Shown: positions 43,366-52,673, counted from the stretch's first letter. The stretch: DNA of 64,000 nucleotides from Ruficoccus amylovorans (GCF_014230085.1 NZ_JACHVB010000064.1:1-64000); one strand, 5' to 3'. Translations and numbers: made by a program. Notes: generated by a model from the letters alone, not told the origin.

Positions 43366-43956
43366 CTAGCTTGCGGCGGGGCCGGAAGAAACCACGACCG
43401 AAGCCGGTCGCAGCAGGCGTTGATTGAGCTGGTAGCCTGCGCGCACGGCGGTGATGACCTGGTGGTCGCCGATTTCGTCGCTGGACTGCTGGGAGACGGC
43501 CTCGTGCAGGTTGTGGTCGAAGTCGTCGCCGGGGGCCGGTTCGATGACCTCCAGGCCGTGATCGGCGAGGATCTGGCGCAGTTGTGCGGCCACGGCCTCG
43601 AAGCCCTTGGAGACGACGGCGGCTTCGGGATGGTTGGCGGCGGCGGCCAGGCCGAGCCGGAAATTGTCAAGCGCGGGCAGTATCTCCTCAATCAGCCCGG
43701 CGTTGGCGAGGAGGCGGGACTCTTCGCGTTCGCGGGCGGCGCGGCGGCGGAAGTTGTCCAGGTCGGCCATGGCACGCAGGTAGCGGTCCTCGTAGTCCTT
43801 GGCCTTGGCCTGTGCCTTGTCCAGCTCTTCGAGCAATTGGGCCGTTTCCGAGGAAGCCTCCTCAGGAGCGACCGATTCTTCCGGGGTCTGGGCGGCCTGT
43901 TCGTCGGCGATGGCCGCTTCCGGTTCGTTGTTTTCGGGTTTCTCCTTCATAGACAT
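43366..43956 (-). CDS. grpE: nucleotide exchange factor GrpE
   Basis: I chose ATG 43956 (196 residues; ATG 43950 or 43977 are alternatives). The acidic N-terminus precedes a long coiled coil (KAKDYEDRYLRAMADLDNFR, the GrpE signature region) and a C-terminal beta domain with HNLHEAVSQQ and ITAVRAGYQLNQRLLRPA. It exchanges ADP on DnaK. No CIRCE element (inverted TTAGCACTC) is visible upstream, so control is not by a canonical HrcA site. Confidence 0.93.
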   Translation of the reverse strand: MSMKEKPENNEPEAAIADEQAAQTPEESVAPEEASSETAQLLEELDKAQAKAKDYEDRYLRAMADLDNFRRRAAREREESRLLANAGLIEEILPALDNFRLGLAAAANHPEAAVVSKGFEAVAAQLRQILADHGLEVIEPAPGDDFDHNLHEAVSQQSSDEIGDHQVITAVRAGYQLNQRLLRPASVVVSSGPAAS

Positions 43957-44058
43957 GTTGGTAAGAGGCAAAACCATTGCCCAATCCCGGCGAGATTCAA
44001 GGGATTTTTTTCACCGACCTTTCAGACTGAGGCTAATGATAACTGATAAATCCCCCGC

Positions 44059-44865
44059 TCAGGGTTTCTGGGGGCGGAGGCTTTCGACGGCGCGGTCGCG
44101 GAGGGTCTGGCCGATTTCGTCGGTGAGGCCGTCGATCTGGTCGGGGAGGAGGCCGGGGACCGCGGGCTCGATGTCAGCGAAGCACTGGACCGGGAGCGCG
44201 GCGAAGAGCGCCTGGAAAAACGCCGTGTCCAGGCCGGGAAGGTTGCGGGCGCGCAGTTCGCGTTCGACCTCGGGGAATACGTCGGTACTGCGGCTGATGT
44301 TGGAAAAATTGCCCTCGTAGCCGATTTTGTAACGGGTGATGTCGGGGCGACGGAAGCTGTGGTCCTCGATGATGACCTCGTTGATGGTCAGACGGAAGCT
44401 CTCCAGTCGGGGGGCGTCGGACGCGGGGACGGCAACGGCGGCGGGCTGGAAGTCCACCGCGTCGATAAAGGCCGCGATATTGCTGGGGCCGCGTTCGGGG
44501 ATGACGATGGTGAGCGAGTCGATGTCGAGCGAGACGGCGCTGGCCCGGAAGTCCTGGCTGGCGACGTCGGCCAGCGGCAGCTTGACCGCCAGCCCCCGGA
44601 TGCGCAGGAAGCTCTCCTCGGGGAAGCCGGGCGGGTTTTGTATGACGATGTCCTCGAAGACCAGTTGCTGGGAGAAAAGTTCGAGGTTGGCGTCGTCGAT
44701 CTGCACGTCGAAGCCGCTGCTCTGCTCCATCCACCCGGCCACGAACTTCGGGGTCCACGCTTCGGCCACCCAAAACAGCACGATCAGCGCGATGACGAGC
44801 AGCACCAGCAGCCCACCCAGCAGACTGGCCAGACAGCCGAAGGGCTTGAGAAGCAGTTTTAACAT
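44059..44865 (-). CDS. AsmA-like membrane protein (short)
   Basis: The 268-residue protein has an N-terminal membrane helix (about 14-34, LLGGLLVLLVIALIVLFWVA) and a beta-rich periplasmic part with FDVQIDDANLELFSQQLVFE and FLRIRGLAVKLPLADV. It resembles the N-terminal domain of AsmA/TamB-like proteins, which carry lipids between membranes. It lacks the long C-terminal groove. It overlaps a 62-residue upstream membrane protein by seven bases. Family membership is inferred from layout. Confidence 0.55.
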   Translation of the reverse strand: MLKLLLKPFGCLASLLGGLLVLLVIALIVLFWVAEAWTPKFVAGWMEQSSGFDVQIDDANLELFSQQLVFEDIVIQNPPGFPEESFLRIRGLAVKLPLADVASQDFRASAVSLDIDSLTIVIPERGPSNIAAFIDAVDFQPAAVAVPASDAPRLESFRLTINEVIIEDHSFRRPDITRYKIGYEGNFSNISRSTDVFPEVERELRARNLPGLDTAFFQALFAALPVQCFADIEPAVPGLLPDQIDGLTDEIGQTLRDRAVESLRPQKP

Positions 44866-45047
44866 GCGTGAGAGAGAGGGTTATATTGCGAGGATGCGCG
44901 CTCGGCAGCGGCTTGGTCGGGCAAAGGCGTGGGATGAGAAATGGAAAAGACGACAAGAGCGGTAAAAACTGCGGTCAGCAGTACGATCGCCAGCAGGATG
45001 ATGACCACAGCGTAGAAGAGGGGGGACCTGCGGGATACTATCGGCAT
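44859..45047 (-). CDS. small single-pass membrane protein
   Basis: The 62-residue protein has a hydrophobic helix at about 12-34 (AVVIILLAIVLLTAVFTALV) between a short basic N-terminus and a polar Pro-rich C-terminus. It overlaps the next start by seven bases, which suggests coupling to the short AsmA-like gene. No homologue is known to me. A real gene is favoured by the overlap and the clean membrane helix. Confidence 0.5.
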   Translation of the reverse strand: MPIVSRRSPLFYAVVIILLAIVLLTAVFTALVVFSISHPTPLPDQAAAERASSQYNPLSHAC

Positions 45048-45149
45048 CGCTTGATGTTCCTGATGTGAAATTGGGGTTATTTTTCACACCAGCGGCGGAG
45101 AACACAAAGTTTTTAGCTTATTCCAAGACTCACCTGGGGCGCAGCCCGG

Positions 45150-46097
45150 TCACCCGCCGAAGCCGTCCGTGACGAGGACGGTGGAGGGGGTGGTGGCGGT
45201 GAAGGTGAAGCTCTCGGCGTAGGGCAGGAGGGCGTTGGTGCCGCGGGGAAGGACGGTGCCGTCGGCCTCGCGCAGGGAGCCGTCCACCACACCGATCAGG
45301 CGCGGTTGCTCATTGGCCGCAAACTCCAGCGTCTCGCCCGGCTCCAGGGTGTGGCGGGTGAGGTTGAACAGTTCGGACTCGGCGATGCGCTGAGTCTTGC
45401 CCTCGGGGCGCAGGAGGTCCGGCTCAAAGTCGTTGAACTCGATGCACTTGAGCGACTCCTCGATGTGGAGCTGGCGCGGCTTGCCGTCCAGTCCGACCCG
45501 GCCCCAGTCATAGACGCGGTAGGTGGTGTCGGAGTTTTGCTGGATCTCCAAAATCAGGCAACCGGCGTCGAGGGCGTGGAGGCGTCCGCTGCGCACGAAC
45601 ATCGACTCGCCCTTTTTCGCCGGGATGCGGTGGACGAGGGGTTCGAGGCGGTTTTCGCGCAGGGCGGTCTCGAATTGCTCGCGGGTGACGCCGTTTTTCA
45701 GGCCGATGAGCATGGCCCCGTGTGGTTCGGCTTCGGCCACGTACCAGTTTTCGGTCTTGGGCTCGCCGCCGAGGCTGGGGGCGATGTCCGCCGGGGGGTG
45801 GACCTGGAGGCTCAGCCGATCCTGGCAGTCCAGCCACTTGACGAGGATGGGAAAGGGCGTGGACGGGGCGTAGCCCGGTCCCATGACGGTGGATGCGCTG
45901 GTTTCGAGAAGCTGGCGGAGGGTTTTTCCCGCCATCGGGCCTTCAGCCACGACGGACTGGGCCTCGGGCCGGTCCACGATCTCCCAGCTTTCGCCGATGG
46001 GGGCGGAGCCGGGCAGCTCGCGTCCGAGCTTGTCATGGAGGCCGCGTCCGCCCCAGACGCGTTCCTGATAGAGAGGCTTGAAAAGATACATACGCAT
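45150..46097 (-). CDS. manA: class I mannose-6-phosphate isomerase
   Basis: I chose ATG 46097 (315 residues; ATG 46091 is an alternative). Cupin-fold motifs are present: LSLQVHPPAD (metal/substrate), GESMFVRSGRLHALDAGC and LILEIQQNSDTTYRVYDWGR, with an RLHALDAG metal ligand. It interconverts mannose-6-phosphate and fructose-6-phosphate. At 315 residues it is the shorter, Bacillus-like form. It is divergent from ftsK. Confidence 0.88.
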   Translation of the reverse strand: MRMYLFKPLYQERVWGGRGLHDKLGRELPGSAPIGESWEIVDRPEAQSVVAEGPMAGKTLRQLLETSASTVMGPGYAPSTPFPILVKWLDCQDRLSLQVHPPADIAPSLGGEPKTENWYVAEAEPHGAMLIGLKNGVTREQFETALRENRLEPLVHRIPAKKGESMFVRSGRLHALDAGCLILEIQQNSDTTYRVYDWGRVGLDGKPRQLHIEESLKCIEFNDFEPDLLRPEGKTQRIAESELFNLTRHTLEPGETLEFAANEQPRLIGVVDGSLREADGTVLPRGTNALLPYAESFTFTATTPSTVLVTDGFGG

Positions 46098-46333
46098 AAC
46101 AGCCAGCACAAATAAACTGCCGCCGGGCAACGGTCAACAGGGCATATTCCCAAAGTCAGGCGTAGGTGGTTGGTGGGCTCAGGTCGGCGGGCTGGGGGGC
46201 GTCACGGGTCGGGGCTGGGGGGATGCCCTTTGTCCGCCTACGGCCTGAGGGGCGCGCGGGTGATGAAAACTCCGGGCTCCGGGGTTCGGACTTGTTTTTG
46301 AACGTAGCCGGGCTAGGATGGTCTTTTTGGAAA

Positions 46334-48946
46334 ATGGGCCTCTTCTCGAAAAAGCCTGCCACCGCGCAGGAGAAAACCTCTTTCGCCCCGCGCAAACCCC
46401 AGTCGAAGCCTTTCTGGGCGCTGGCGGTGCTGGCGCTTAGTGTGATTTATCTGGTCGCTCTGCTGGACTTCAATCCGAGCCAGTCGGCGCACCTGCATGC
46501 CGGGGCGCAGCCAGACCCGAACCTGACCGGCAAGATCGGGGCGGAACTGGCCTACCTGACGTTCAGCATTTTCGGGATCGTTTCGTGGCTGATCCCGCTG
46601 CTGCTGTTCTGGATCAGCTACCTGCTGCTGTTCCGGCAGGCCCACCGGGTGCGCCTGCGGCTGGTGATCGCGGCCGTGTTTTTCCTCGTTTCGCTGACCG
46701 GGTTGTTCACGCTGGCGGACGAGAAGGTTTTTGACAACCCGCGTCCCGGCTCGGCCGAGTGGAGCAATGAGCAAGCCGCCGGGGTGCAGGTCATTACCGC
46801 CGGGCAGGAGTTGCCGGAGCGGCGCTTCTACTTCAATGGCCTGGGCGGACGGCTGGGGCTGCTCGTGCTCAACCAGAAGGTCATCACCTACGCCGGGTAT
46901 TTCGGGGCGAGCCTGTTGATCTTTCTCGCCTTCGTGGTCAGCTCGACTTTCCTTTTTACGGATAATATCCACCAGACCCTGGAGCGGCTGGAGCAGAAGC
47001 GGAAGGCCCGCAAGGAGCGTCTGGCCGAGCTGAAAGCGGCCCGCAAGGCCGCCCCGCCTGAGCGTTCGCTGGAGGGCGTTTTCCCGAAAAAAGGCGCCCC
47101 GCCGAAGAAGGAAGTCCGCAAGCCCTCGCTGCGTCCCGAGGAGGACGTGGTCGTCACCGCCGACGAACCGGCGGCTCCGGAAGTACCCGTCAGCGAAGAG
47201 CCCGCCGCCGTGCCGGCGGCGGAGGATTCCCGTCCCCGCAAGGGAGCGGCCATCTTTACCCTGCCGCGCAAGCGGGAAGCGGAGGAAAAGGCCGAGGAAG
47301 CCCCGAAGCGTCCGCTCAAGGTGACATCGCCGGGGCTGAAGATCATTGACAGCGAAGTGACCGAAAAGGCCCGCATCGCCCGTCCCGACAAGAAGGGCAA
47401 CCACACCTTCCCGAGTATCGACCTGCTCAGCGACCCGGTTGCGCCGGGCGAGAACTTCGCTTCCCCCGAGGAACACCAGGAGCGTGCCCGCGACATTGCC
47501 CGGATTCTGGACGAGTTCAACGTCAAGGTCGAACCGGCCGAGGTCCAGACCGGCCCCGTCATCACGCGCTACGAGGTCATTCCCGCCCCCGGCGTGCGGG
47601 TGGAGAAGATTCTCAACCTGGACAAAAACCTCGCCCTGGGCCTGCGGGCCGAGGCCGTGCGTATCCTTGCCCCGGTTCCCGGCAAGGGCACGGTCGGGAT
47701 CGAGGTGCCCAACCCCAAGCCCCTGCCCGTGACCATGCGCGAGATCGTCGAGTCACGCGCATGGGCCGAGTCGAAGGCCGAGATTCCCGTCGTGCTGGGC
47801 AAGGACGTGACCGGCAAGCCCATCGTCGAGGACTTGACCCGCATGCCCCACATGCTCATCGCCGGTTCCACCGGGTCGGGTAAGACGGTCTGCATCAACT
47901 CCGTTATCGCCTCGCTCCTGTACCACGCCGCGCCCGAGGACCTGCGCTTCCTCATGGTGGACCCGAAGGTGGTGGAAATGCAGGTGTACAACAAGCTCCC
48001 GCACATGCTGATCCCGGTCGTGACCGAGCCGAAAAAAGTTCCCGGCGCGCTCAAGTACCTGATCAGCGAGATGGAGCGGCGCTACCAGATTTTCGCCAAG
48101 ATGGGCGTGCGCAACATCGCCGGTTTCAACGCCAAGATCGCCAAGAACAAGAAGGAGCGCGACGAGGCCGAAGCCCGCGAGGCTGAGATGTCCTCGGCCA
48201 TGTCGCCGGAGGAACGCGCCGCCACTGCCAACCTGGATGTCCCCCGCGACGACGATGTGGAGTTCGAGATTCCCGAGAAGCGCCTCCACTACATCGTGTG
48301 CATCATCGACGAGTTGGCCGACTTGATGATGGTCGCCCCGCAGGACATTGAAACGGGCATCGCCCGGCTGGCCCAGCTCGCCCGTGCCGCCGGTATCCAC
48401 CTGATCCTGGCCACGCAGCGCCCGTCAGTCAACGTCATCACCGGCGTGATCAAAGCCAACCTGCCGACCCGCGTCTCCTTCAAAGTCGCCTCCAAGGTGG
48501 ACAGTCGCACCATCCTCGACCAGGGCGGGGCCGAAGCCCTCATCGGCAAGGGGGACATGCTTTTCGTGCCGCCGGGCACATCCAACCTCGTGCGCGCGCA
48601 GGGGGCCTTTGTCTCCGACGATGAGATCAACCACATCGTGGACTTCCTCAATTCCCGCAACGGCGACCCGCAGTTTGCCGAGGAAGTGCAGCAGCAGATC
48701 GAGGCCGGCGGCGAAGACGGCGGCGGTGGTGGGGCCGAGGGCGAGTGGGACGACGAGCTCGTGCCCGACGCCATCGAAGTCCTCCGCGCCACCAAGCGCG
48801 CCTCCACCTCCATGCTCCAGCGTCGGCTCAAGATCGGCTACAACCGAGCCGCCCGCATCATGGAGATTCTGGAGGACGAGGGCATCGTCGGCCCGGAAAA
48901 CGGCTCCAGCCCCCGCGAGATTCTTCGCGACCTCGACTCGTTATAA
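46334..48946 (+). CDS. ftsK: DNA translocase FtsK
   Basis: I chose ATG 46334 (870 residues); a longer frame to 46166 adds a Gly/Arg-rich stretch without FtsK similarity. Four membrane helices occupy about 21-210. A Lys/Glu/Pro-rich linker follows (about 220-340), then the motor with Walker A IAGSTGSGKTVC (about 510-521) and Walker B CIIDELADLMMV. The C-terminal gamma winged helix (ASTSMLQRRLKIGYNRAARI) should bind KOPS-like sites. It pumps DNA at the septum and couples with XerCD. A -10-like TAGGAT lies 15 bp before the start. Confidence 0.97.
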   Translation: MGLFSKKPATAQEKTSFAPRKPQSKPFWALAVLALSVIYLVALLDFNPSQSAHLHAGAQPDPNLTGKIGAELAYLTFSIFGIVSWLIPLLLFWISYLLLFRQAHRVRLRLVIAAVFFLVSLTGLFTLADEKVFDNPRPGSAEWSNEQAAGVQVITAGQELPERRFYFNGLGGRLGLLVLNQKVITYAGYFGASLLIFLAFVVSSTFLFTDNIHQTLERLEQKRKARKERLAELKAARKAAPPERSLEGVFPKKGAPPKKEVRKPSLRPEEDVVVTADEPAAPEVPVSEEPAAVPAAEDSRPRKGAAIFTLPRKREAEEKAEEAPKRPLKVTSPGLKIIDSEVTEKARIARPDKKGNHTFPSIDLLSDPVAPGENFASPEEHQERARDIARILDEFNVKVEPAEVQTGPVITRYEVIPAPGVRVEKILNLDKNLALGLRAEAVRILAPVPGKGTVGIEVPNPKPLPVTMREIVESRAWAESKAEIPVVLGKDVTGKPIVEDLTRMPHMLIAGSTGSGKTVCINSVIASLLYHAAPEDLRFLMVDPKVVEMQVYNKLPHMLIPVVTEPKKVPGALKYLISEMERRYQIFAKMGVRNIAGFNAKIAKNKKERDEAEAREAEMSSAMSPEERAATANLDVPRDDDVEFEIPEKRLHYIVCIIDELADLMMVAPQDIETGIARLAQLARAAGIHLILATQRPSVNVITGVIKANLPTRVSFKVASKVDSRTILDQGGAEALIGKGDMLFVPPGTSNLVRAQGAFVSDDEINHIVDFLNSRNGDPQFAEEVQQQIEAGGEDGGGGGAEGEWDDELVPDAIEVLRATKRASTSMLQRRLKIGYNRAARIMEILEDEGIVGPENGSSPREILRDLDSL

Positions 48947-49107
48947 GTTTGAGAGTTTAAGCGTTTGAGGGTTTGAAAGTTGCGGTGAGTGAACGAAGCG
49001 TTGGCGAGGTTGGGGGCGTGCTGCCGGGACATTTGCAGAATGCGCGCGCAAGCCGGACTTTCGGCCTTGCCATCAGTTGGAGAATTCCCACAAACTCAGG
49101 ATTTTAG

Positions 49108-50001
49108 ATGCCGAACATCGGGGACAGATTAGAGGAAGCACGCAAGCGGCAGGGGATCTCCATCCGCGAGGCCGCTGAGGCGACGAAAGTCCGCAGTGAC
49201 TTCCTGATGAATTTCGAGAACAACCACTTCGATTTCGACCTGCCCGAGGTCTATAAACGCGGCTTCCTGAAAATCTACGGGCGCTACCTCAAACTCGACG
49301 AGGACAAGCTCATGACGGACTATAACGCCGTCCTGCTTGGCGCCAGCAAGGTCGTCTCCAAACGCGAGAACAAGGAACTCTTCGGGCGGATGGACCTGCC
49401 CGACGAACCGAAGACCCTCGGCAGCACCGAATCGGCCCCGCCCTTTGGCGAGCATAGTGCCAAGGTAGCCAAGACCGCCCGCATCAAGGAGCGCCCCAGC
49501 AGCGGTCACGACGGCCCGGCTGACCGCATGGAGCAGAAGACCGATTCGTCCCTGTACTGGAAGATCGGCCTCATCGTGGCGGGAACCTTTGTGCTGGTCG
49601 GCCTGCTGGCCGTACTGGTTAACCTGCTCATCAGCCCGAGCGCCCCGGACGAGCCGACCGATACGGCTACGACTCCGCCCGCCGCCTCGACCAACGTCAC
49701 TCCTTCCGGCACTGCGGCGGGAGCCGACCTGGCCCAGACCGGCACGGTGACGATTTCGACTTCCGGCCCGGCCTATGTGCTCGTTCGCCAGGAAAACGAC
49801 AACAAGGAACTTTTCAAGGGTAACATGGCCGCCGGTCAGTCCGAGACGCTGACCCGTACCGGGACCGTCCGTGTGGTCAGCTCGGCCATCCAGAACGTGA
49901 CGGTTGAGATCAATGGCAAGACCTACAAGTCCAACCAAACCGGCACCCGCCAGACCTACTACGGGATGGACGGCCCTGTGACACCGCTCCAGAACCCGTA
50001 A
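49108..50001 (+). CDS. RodZ-like HTH membrane protein
   Basis: The 297-residue protein has an N-terminal RodZ-type HTH (about 5-70; LEEARKRQGISIREAAEATK), a membrane helix (about 152-174, KIGLIVAGTFVLVGLLAVLV) and a periplasmic C-terminal domain (about 213-293). Residues like YVLVRQENDNKELFKGNMAA mark the C-domain. RodZ links MreB to the wall machinery. Two further copies of the C-domain form the next gene. The start is chosen because the HTH begins immediately. Confidence 0.8.
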   Translation: MPNIGDRLEEARKRQGISIREAAEATKVRSDFLMNFENNHFDFDLPEVYKRGFLKIYGRYLKLDEDKLMTDYNAVLLGASKVVSKRENKELFGRMDLPDEPKTLGSTESAPPFGEHSAKVAKTARIKERPSSGHDGPADRMEQKTDSSLYWKIGLIVAGTFVLVGLLAVLVNLLISPSAPDEPTDTATTPPAASTNVTPSGTAAGADLAQTGTVTISTSGPAYVLVRQENDNKELFKGNMAAGQSETLTRTGTVRVVSSAIQNVTVEINGKTYKSNQTGTRQTYYGMDGPVTPLQNP

Positions 50002-50016
50002 CGGGATCGTTTTACG

Positions 50017-50853
50017 ATGAAAACCAGCCGCCCTCTGACAATTTTCAGGTGGGGGTGGTGTATCGCCTTGGTCGCGATGAGCGCCGGATACGCGGAGCCA
50101 TCGGGGCCGGAGGAAGCGCCGCCGCCAACGGCACAAGCTCCCGCCAACGCCGACCATGCCGCCACGCCGGAGCCGGAAACTACCGTTGCTGTCCCCGTTG
50201 CTGTCGCAGTCAAAGGCGATTCCGTGTCAGCAGAAAAGCCCAGGGCCGAAACCGGCCAGATAAAAATCACGGCTACGGGCCAGTGCTACGTGCTCGTTCG
50301 CCAGGAGAGCGACAACAAGGAGCTTTTCAAGGGCATGATGTCCGCCGGTCAGAGCGAGACGCTGACCCGCACTGGAAGCATCCGTGTGGTTAGCTCGGCC
50401 ATCCAGAACGTGACGGTCGAGATCGACGGGCAGAGCTACAAGTCGAACCAGACCGGCACTCGGCAGACCTACTACGGCATGGACGGGCCGGTGGTTGTGA
50501 TTGCGGGCGAGACGGCGGGCAAGGAGACAAAAATCGTCGGGACGAAAGATGCCGCACCTCCTGAGGAGAGTGGTTCGGTGACTATCACGGCTACGGGCCA
50601 GTGCTACGTGCTCGTTCGCCAGGAGAACGACAACAAGGAGCTTTTCAAGGGCATGATGTCCGCCGGTCAGAGCGAGACGCTGACCCGCACTGGAAGCATC
50701 CGTGTGGTTAGCTCGGCCATCCAGAACGTGACGGTCGAGATCAACGGGAAGACATACAAGTCGAACCATACCGGGACGCGTCAGACCTACTACGGGATGG
50801 ACGGGCCGGTGGCTCAGCTTGACGTCCGGTCCGATAGCGGGGCCGGACAGTAA
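50017..50853 (+). CDS. exported protein with two RodZ-type C-terminal domains
   Basis: The 278-residue protein has a signal or anchor helix (about 1-30), a Pro/Ala/Glu linker and two domains of about 80 residues each (about 80-160 and 186-266). Both are near-identical to the RodZ-like C-domain just upstream (CYVLVRQENDNKELFKGMMS, then AIQNVTVEINGKTYKSN). DNA of the two copies (50266-50494 and 50584-50812) is almost identical over at least 150 bp. It is 15 bp after the RodZ-like stop. The origin is clearly duplication; the function, perhaps periplasmic scaffolding, is unknown. Confidence 0.75.
   Translation: MKTSRPLTIFRWGWCIALVAMSAGYAEPSGPEEAPPPTAQAPANADHAATPEPETTVAVPVAVAVKGDSVSAEKPRAETGQIKITATGQCYVLVRQESDNKELFKGMMSAGQSETLTRTGSIRVVSSAIQNVTVEIDGQSYKSNQTGTRQTYYGMDGPVVVIAGETAGKETKIVGTKDAAPPEESGSVTITATGQCYVLVRQENDNKELFKGMMSAGQSETLTRTGSIRVVSSAIQNVTVEINGKTYKSNHTGTRQTYYGMDGPVAQLDVRSDSGAGQ
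50266..50812 (+). repeat. direct repeat of a domain-coding segment
   Basis: Two 229-bp copies, 50266-50494 and 50584-50812, are 318 bp apart. Their first about 160 bp differ at only one or two positions (AGC versus AAC in the Asp-Asn-Lys segment). A third, more diverged copy lies at about 49747-49984 in the RodZ-like gene. This shows recent duplication or gene conversion. Confidence 0.8.
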
Positions 50854-50936
50854 TTCTCTATCTTCCCCAAGAAGGGTAACTCCCCCTCCCGAGCCAGGCC
50901 GATGGATACGGACCACTCGGCTGGTGAGCTTGCTTG

Positions 50937-50964
50937 TTCTCCGTGCCTCTGTGCCTCCGTGTGA
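50937..50964. repeat. GTGCCTCTGTG-type dispersed intergenic repeat
   Basis: TCCGTGCCTCTGTGCCTCCG lies in the gap between convergent genes. A related GTGCCTCAGTGCCTTTGTGG occurs at 62063-62082, and a weaker TGTCTTTTTGTGGTC near 35639. The unit has an internal 9-bp period. The rest of the 200-bp gap has nothing I can name. Confidence 0.4.
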
Positions 50965-51059
50965 GCAGCTTTATTTTCCGCGTCCCAATCAGGAGTGCGG
51001 ATTCGAGCCGCCGTTTGTCCGCGGCAAGGGCAGGGAGGTACACTGCCGCCGGTGCACGG

Positions 51060-51677
51060 TCAGTTTTTCCCGCCGGCGGGCTGAAGTATTTTCTCGGGCT
51101 GGCGCGTACCGAAGACGTTCTCCAGTGCTTCCATCGCGGCGGTGAATTGCTGCCGGGCTGCTTCCTCATCCTCGCCCACCGCGGTAAAGCGGACTTTCAG
51201 GTAGCGTCCGTGATAGGCGGTGATGAGCGCGAAAGACTGACGCAGGGCGGTATTTGTGCCCTCGTGCTGTTCCTGCCCTTTGTCGGTTTGGCGGTAGCTG
51301 AGCGAACCGAAGAGAAAGGGGACGCTTTGTCCGCCGAGGTCGATCGTACCCTGGCCAAGCTGCGGCTCGGAGAGGTCGCTGTAATAGCCGCGCTCTTCCA
51401 TGACCTTGATCATGCGAAAGACAGTGGCGAGTTCCTTCATCACGGGCTCCGAAAGCCCGGTGCCGAGGTCCTTCTGGCCGTTGTCGTAAAAATAGATGTC
51501 CATCTTGTCTTCACTCTGCGGCAGGTCGTAGCGCAGGCTGAAGCCCAGGGCCGGGTCGTCGTACACAGTGACGCCGCCGAGCCGCCACTCCCCGAGCCGG
51601 GACGGGAAATTCCCGCTGCCGTGGCAGAGGGCGAGGGTGGACACAAAGAGCAGGGCGCAGAGGGCTGTTCGGATCAT
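51060..51677 (-). CDS. exported hypothetical protein
   Basis: I chose ATG 51677 (205 residues) because a signal peptide starts here (MIRTALCALLFVSTLALCHG). An upstream ATG at 51719 would put extra charged residues before it. The body is beta-rich with a GQKDLGTGLSEPVMKELATV helix and a YHGRYLKVRFTAVGEDEEAA strand near the end. No domain is recognised. It is downstream of the FloA group on the same strand and may be part of its transcript, but 215 bp separate them. Confidence 0.65.
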   Translation of the reverse strand: MIRTALCALLFVSTLALCHGSGNFPSRLGEWRLGGVTVYDDPALGFSLRYDLPQSEDKMDIYFYDNGQKDLGTGLSEPVMKELATVFRMIKVMEERGYYSDLSEPQLGQGTIDLGGQSVPFLFGSLSYRQTDKGQEQHEGTNTALRQSFALITAYHGRYLKVRFTAVGEDEEAARQQFTAAMEALENVFGTRQPEKILQPAGGKN

Positions 51678-51892
51678 GGCGATGGGGGGTGGAGGCATGA
51701 AAACGGGCGTTAGGGGCATCCGTCTTCCATTATCAAGATGTCTCCAGAAATACTTGAGAGCTGTTGGCTTGGCCAGTCATTTTCCTGGGAGAGCTGTTCT
51801 CTGTGTCACGAACGGAAACACCACTGGGGCGCGCCTCTTATTGTCCTGTGCGGTTACGTACCTGTCCACGGGGATAATCCGGACAAGGCTCC

Positions 51893-52600
51893 TCAGTGGC
51901 CGCGGGTGGCACCCGGCCGGTCGTCGTGGCGCAGGCTGACCGGGGGGCCGATGATTTCGTAATGCAGAACGGCCCGGCGGACGGCAGCAGGGTCTTTGAG
52001 GTCGCGCCGCAGGCTGCCCCGGATGGATTTGAAGGTGGCGTCGCCACTGTGCTCAAGAATCGGCTTGCGCGGGGCGCGTGCCGGGGTCTTGGCGCGGGTC
52101 TGACGGCGGACCGCTTCTGCCCGGCGCAGGGCTTCCTCGGCCTGGCGGCGCTGTTCCTCGATTTCGGCTTCGTAGTTGCGGGGGGGCGGAGGCACCTCGA
52201 AGTAGGGAGAAGGCTCCGTGCTCGTGGTGTTCGGTCGCGGAAATTGCTGGCGACGGTGCTGCGGCTCACGCTGGTTGCTGACCGGGCGTGGGGCCTCCAG
52301 CGGTGAGGGCATGCGGTGGTCGGCGGGCTGACGCAGGGGAGGAGGGCCGTTGTCGGCCTGTTCGCGCGGGGGCGGAGCCTCGCCCCGGCGCTCGGCGATC
52401 TTGCGACGGATTTCCTCCTGAATGCGGCGGGCCCGTTCGTTGTTGTCGTTGGCCGGATGGTCCAGTGGGGTGTAGGGCCGGGATTCCTGCTCCGCCTCTT
52501 CCTCCTGCTCGCCCTTTTTCTTCGCCATCTGCATGGCCGCATTGATGGCCCAGATGACGAAGACGACGACAGGGACGAGCCATTCTCCGAGTTGGTCCAT
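51893..52600 (-). CDS. hypothetical anchored Arg/Pro-rich protein
   Basis: The 235-residue protein starts with one membrane helix (about 7-23, WLVPVVVFVIWAINAAMQMA) and continues as a highly charged, disordered Pro/Arg/Glu-rich stretch with an EEIRRKIAERRGEAPP segment. A conserved-looking end (about 190-222; EHSGDATFKSIRGSLRRDLK) follows. It is 73 bp downstream of floA on the same strand. The FloA association is inference. An overlapping minus-strand frame in another phase looks like a shadow. Confidence 0.6.
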   Translation of the reverse strand: MDQLGEWLVPVVVFVIWAINAAMQMAKKKGEQEEEAEQESRPYTPLDHPANDNNERARRIQEEIRRKIAERRGEAPPPREQADNGPPPLRQPADHRMPSPLEAPRPVSNQREPQHRRQQFPRPNTTSTEPSPYFEVPPPPRNYEAEIEEQRRQAEEALRRAEAVRRQTRAKTPARAPRKPILEHSGDATFKSIRGSLRRDLKDPAAVRRAVLHYEIIGPPVSLRHDDRPGATRGH

Positions 52601-52673
52601 AGCGGTAAGCGGGGTGCGTTGAAAAAGGGCGGTGGTTGCTGGTCAGGCGGTGCGCGGCGCGAAGGCTTCGGGC

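Noticed and set aside
42358-44046. A 562-codon plus-strand frame.
   Set aside because: It lies opposite dnaJ and grpE, both of which have complete diagnostic motifs.
43957-44058. A CIRCE heat-shock operator before grpE.
   Set aside because: No TTAGCACTC inverted repeat was found.
50998-51030. A GGATTCGAGCCGCCG stretch that resembles part of a tRNA T-arm.
   Set aside because: No acceptor or anticodon stem can be built around it.
51838-52542. A second minus-strand frame of 234 codons overlapping the anchored Arg/Pro-rich protein.
   Set aside because: Its composition (Arg/Pro/Ser) is a typical frame-shifted shadow; the chosen frame has a membrane helix and a conserved-looking end.
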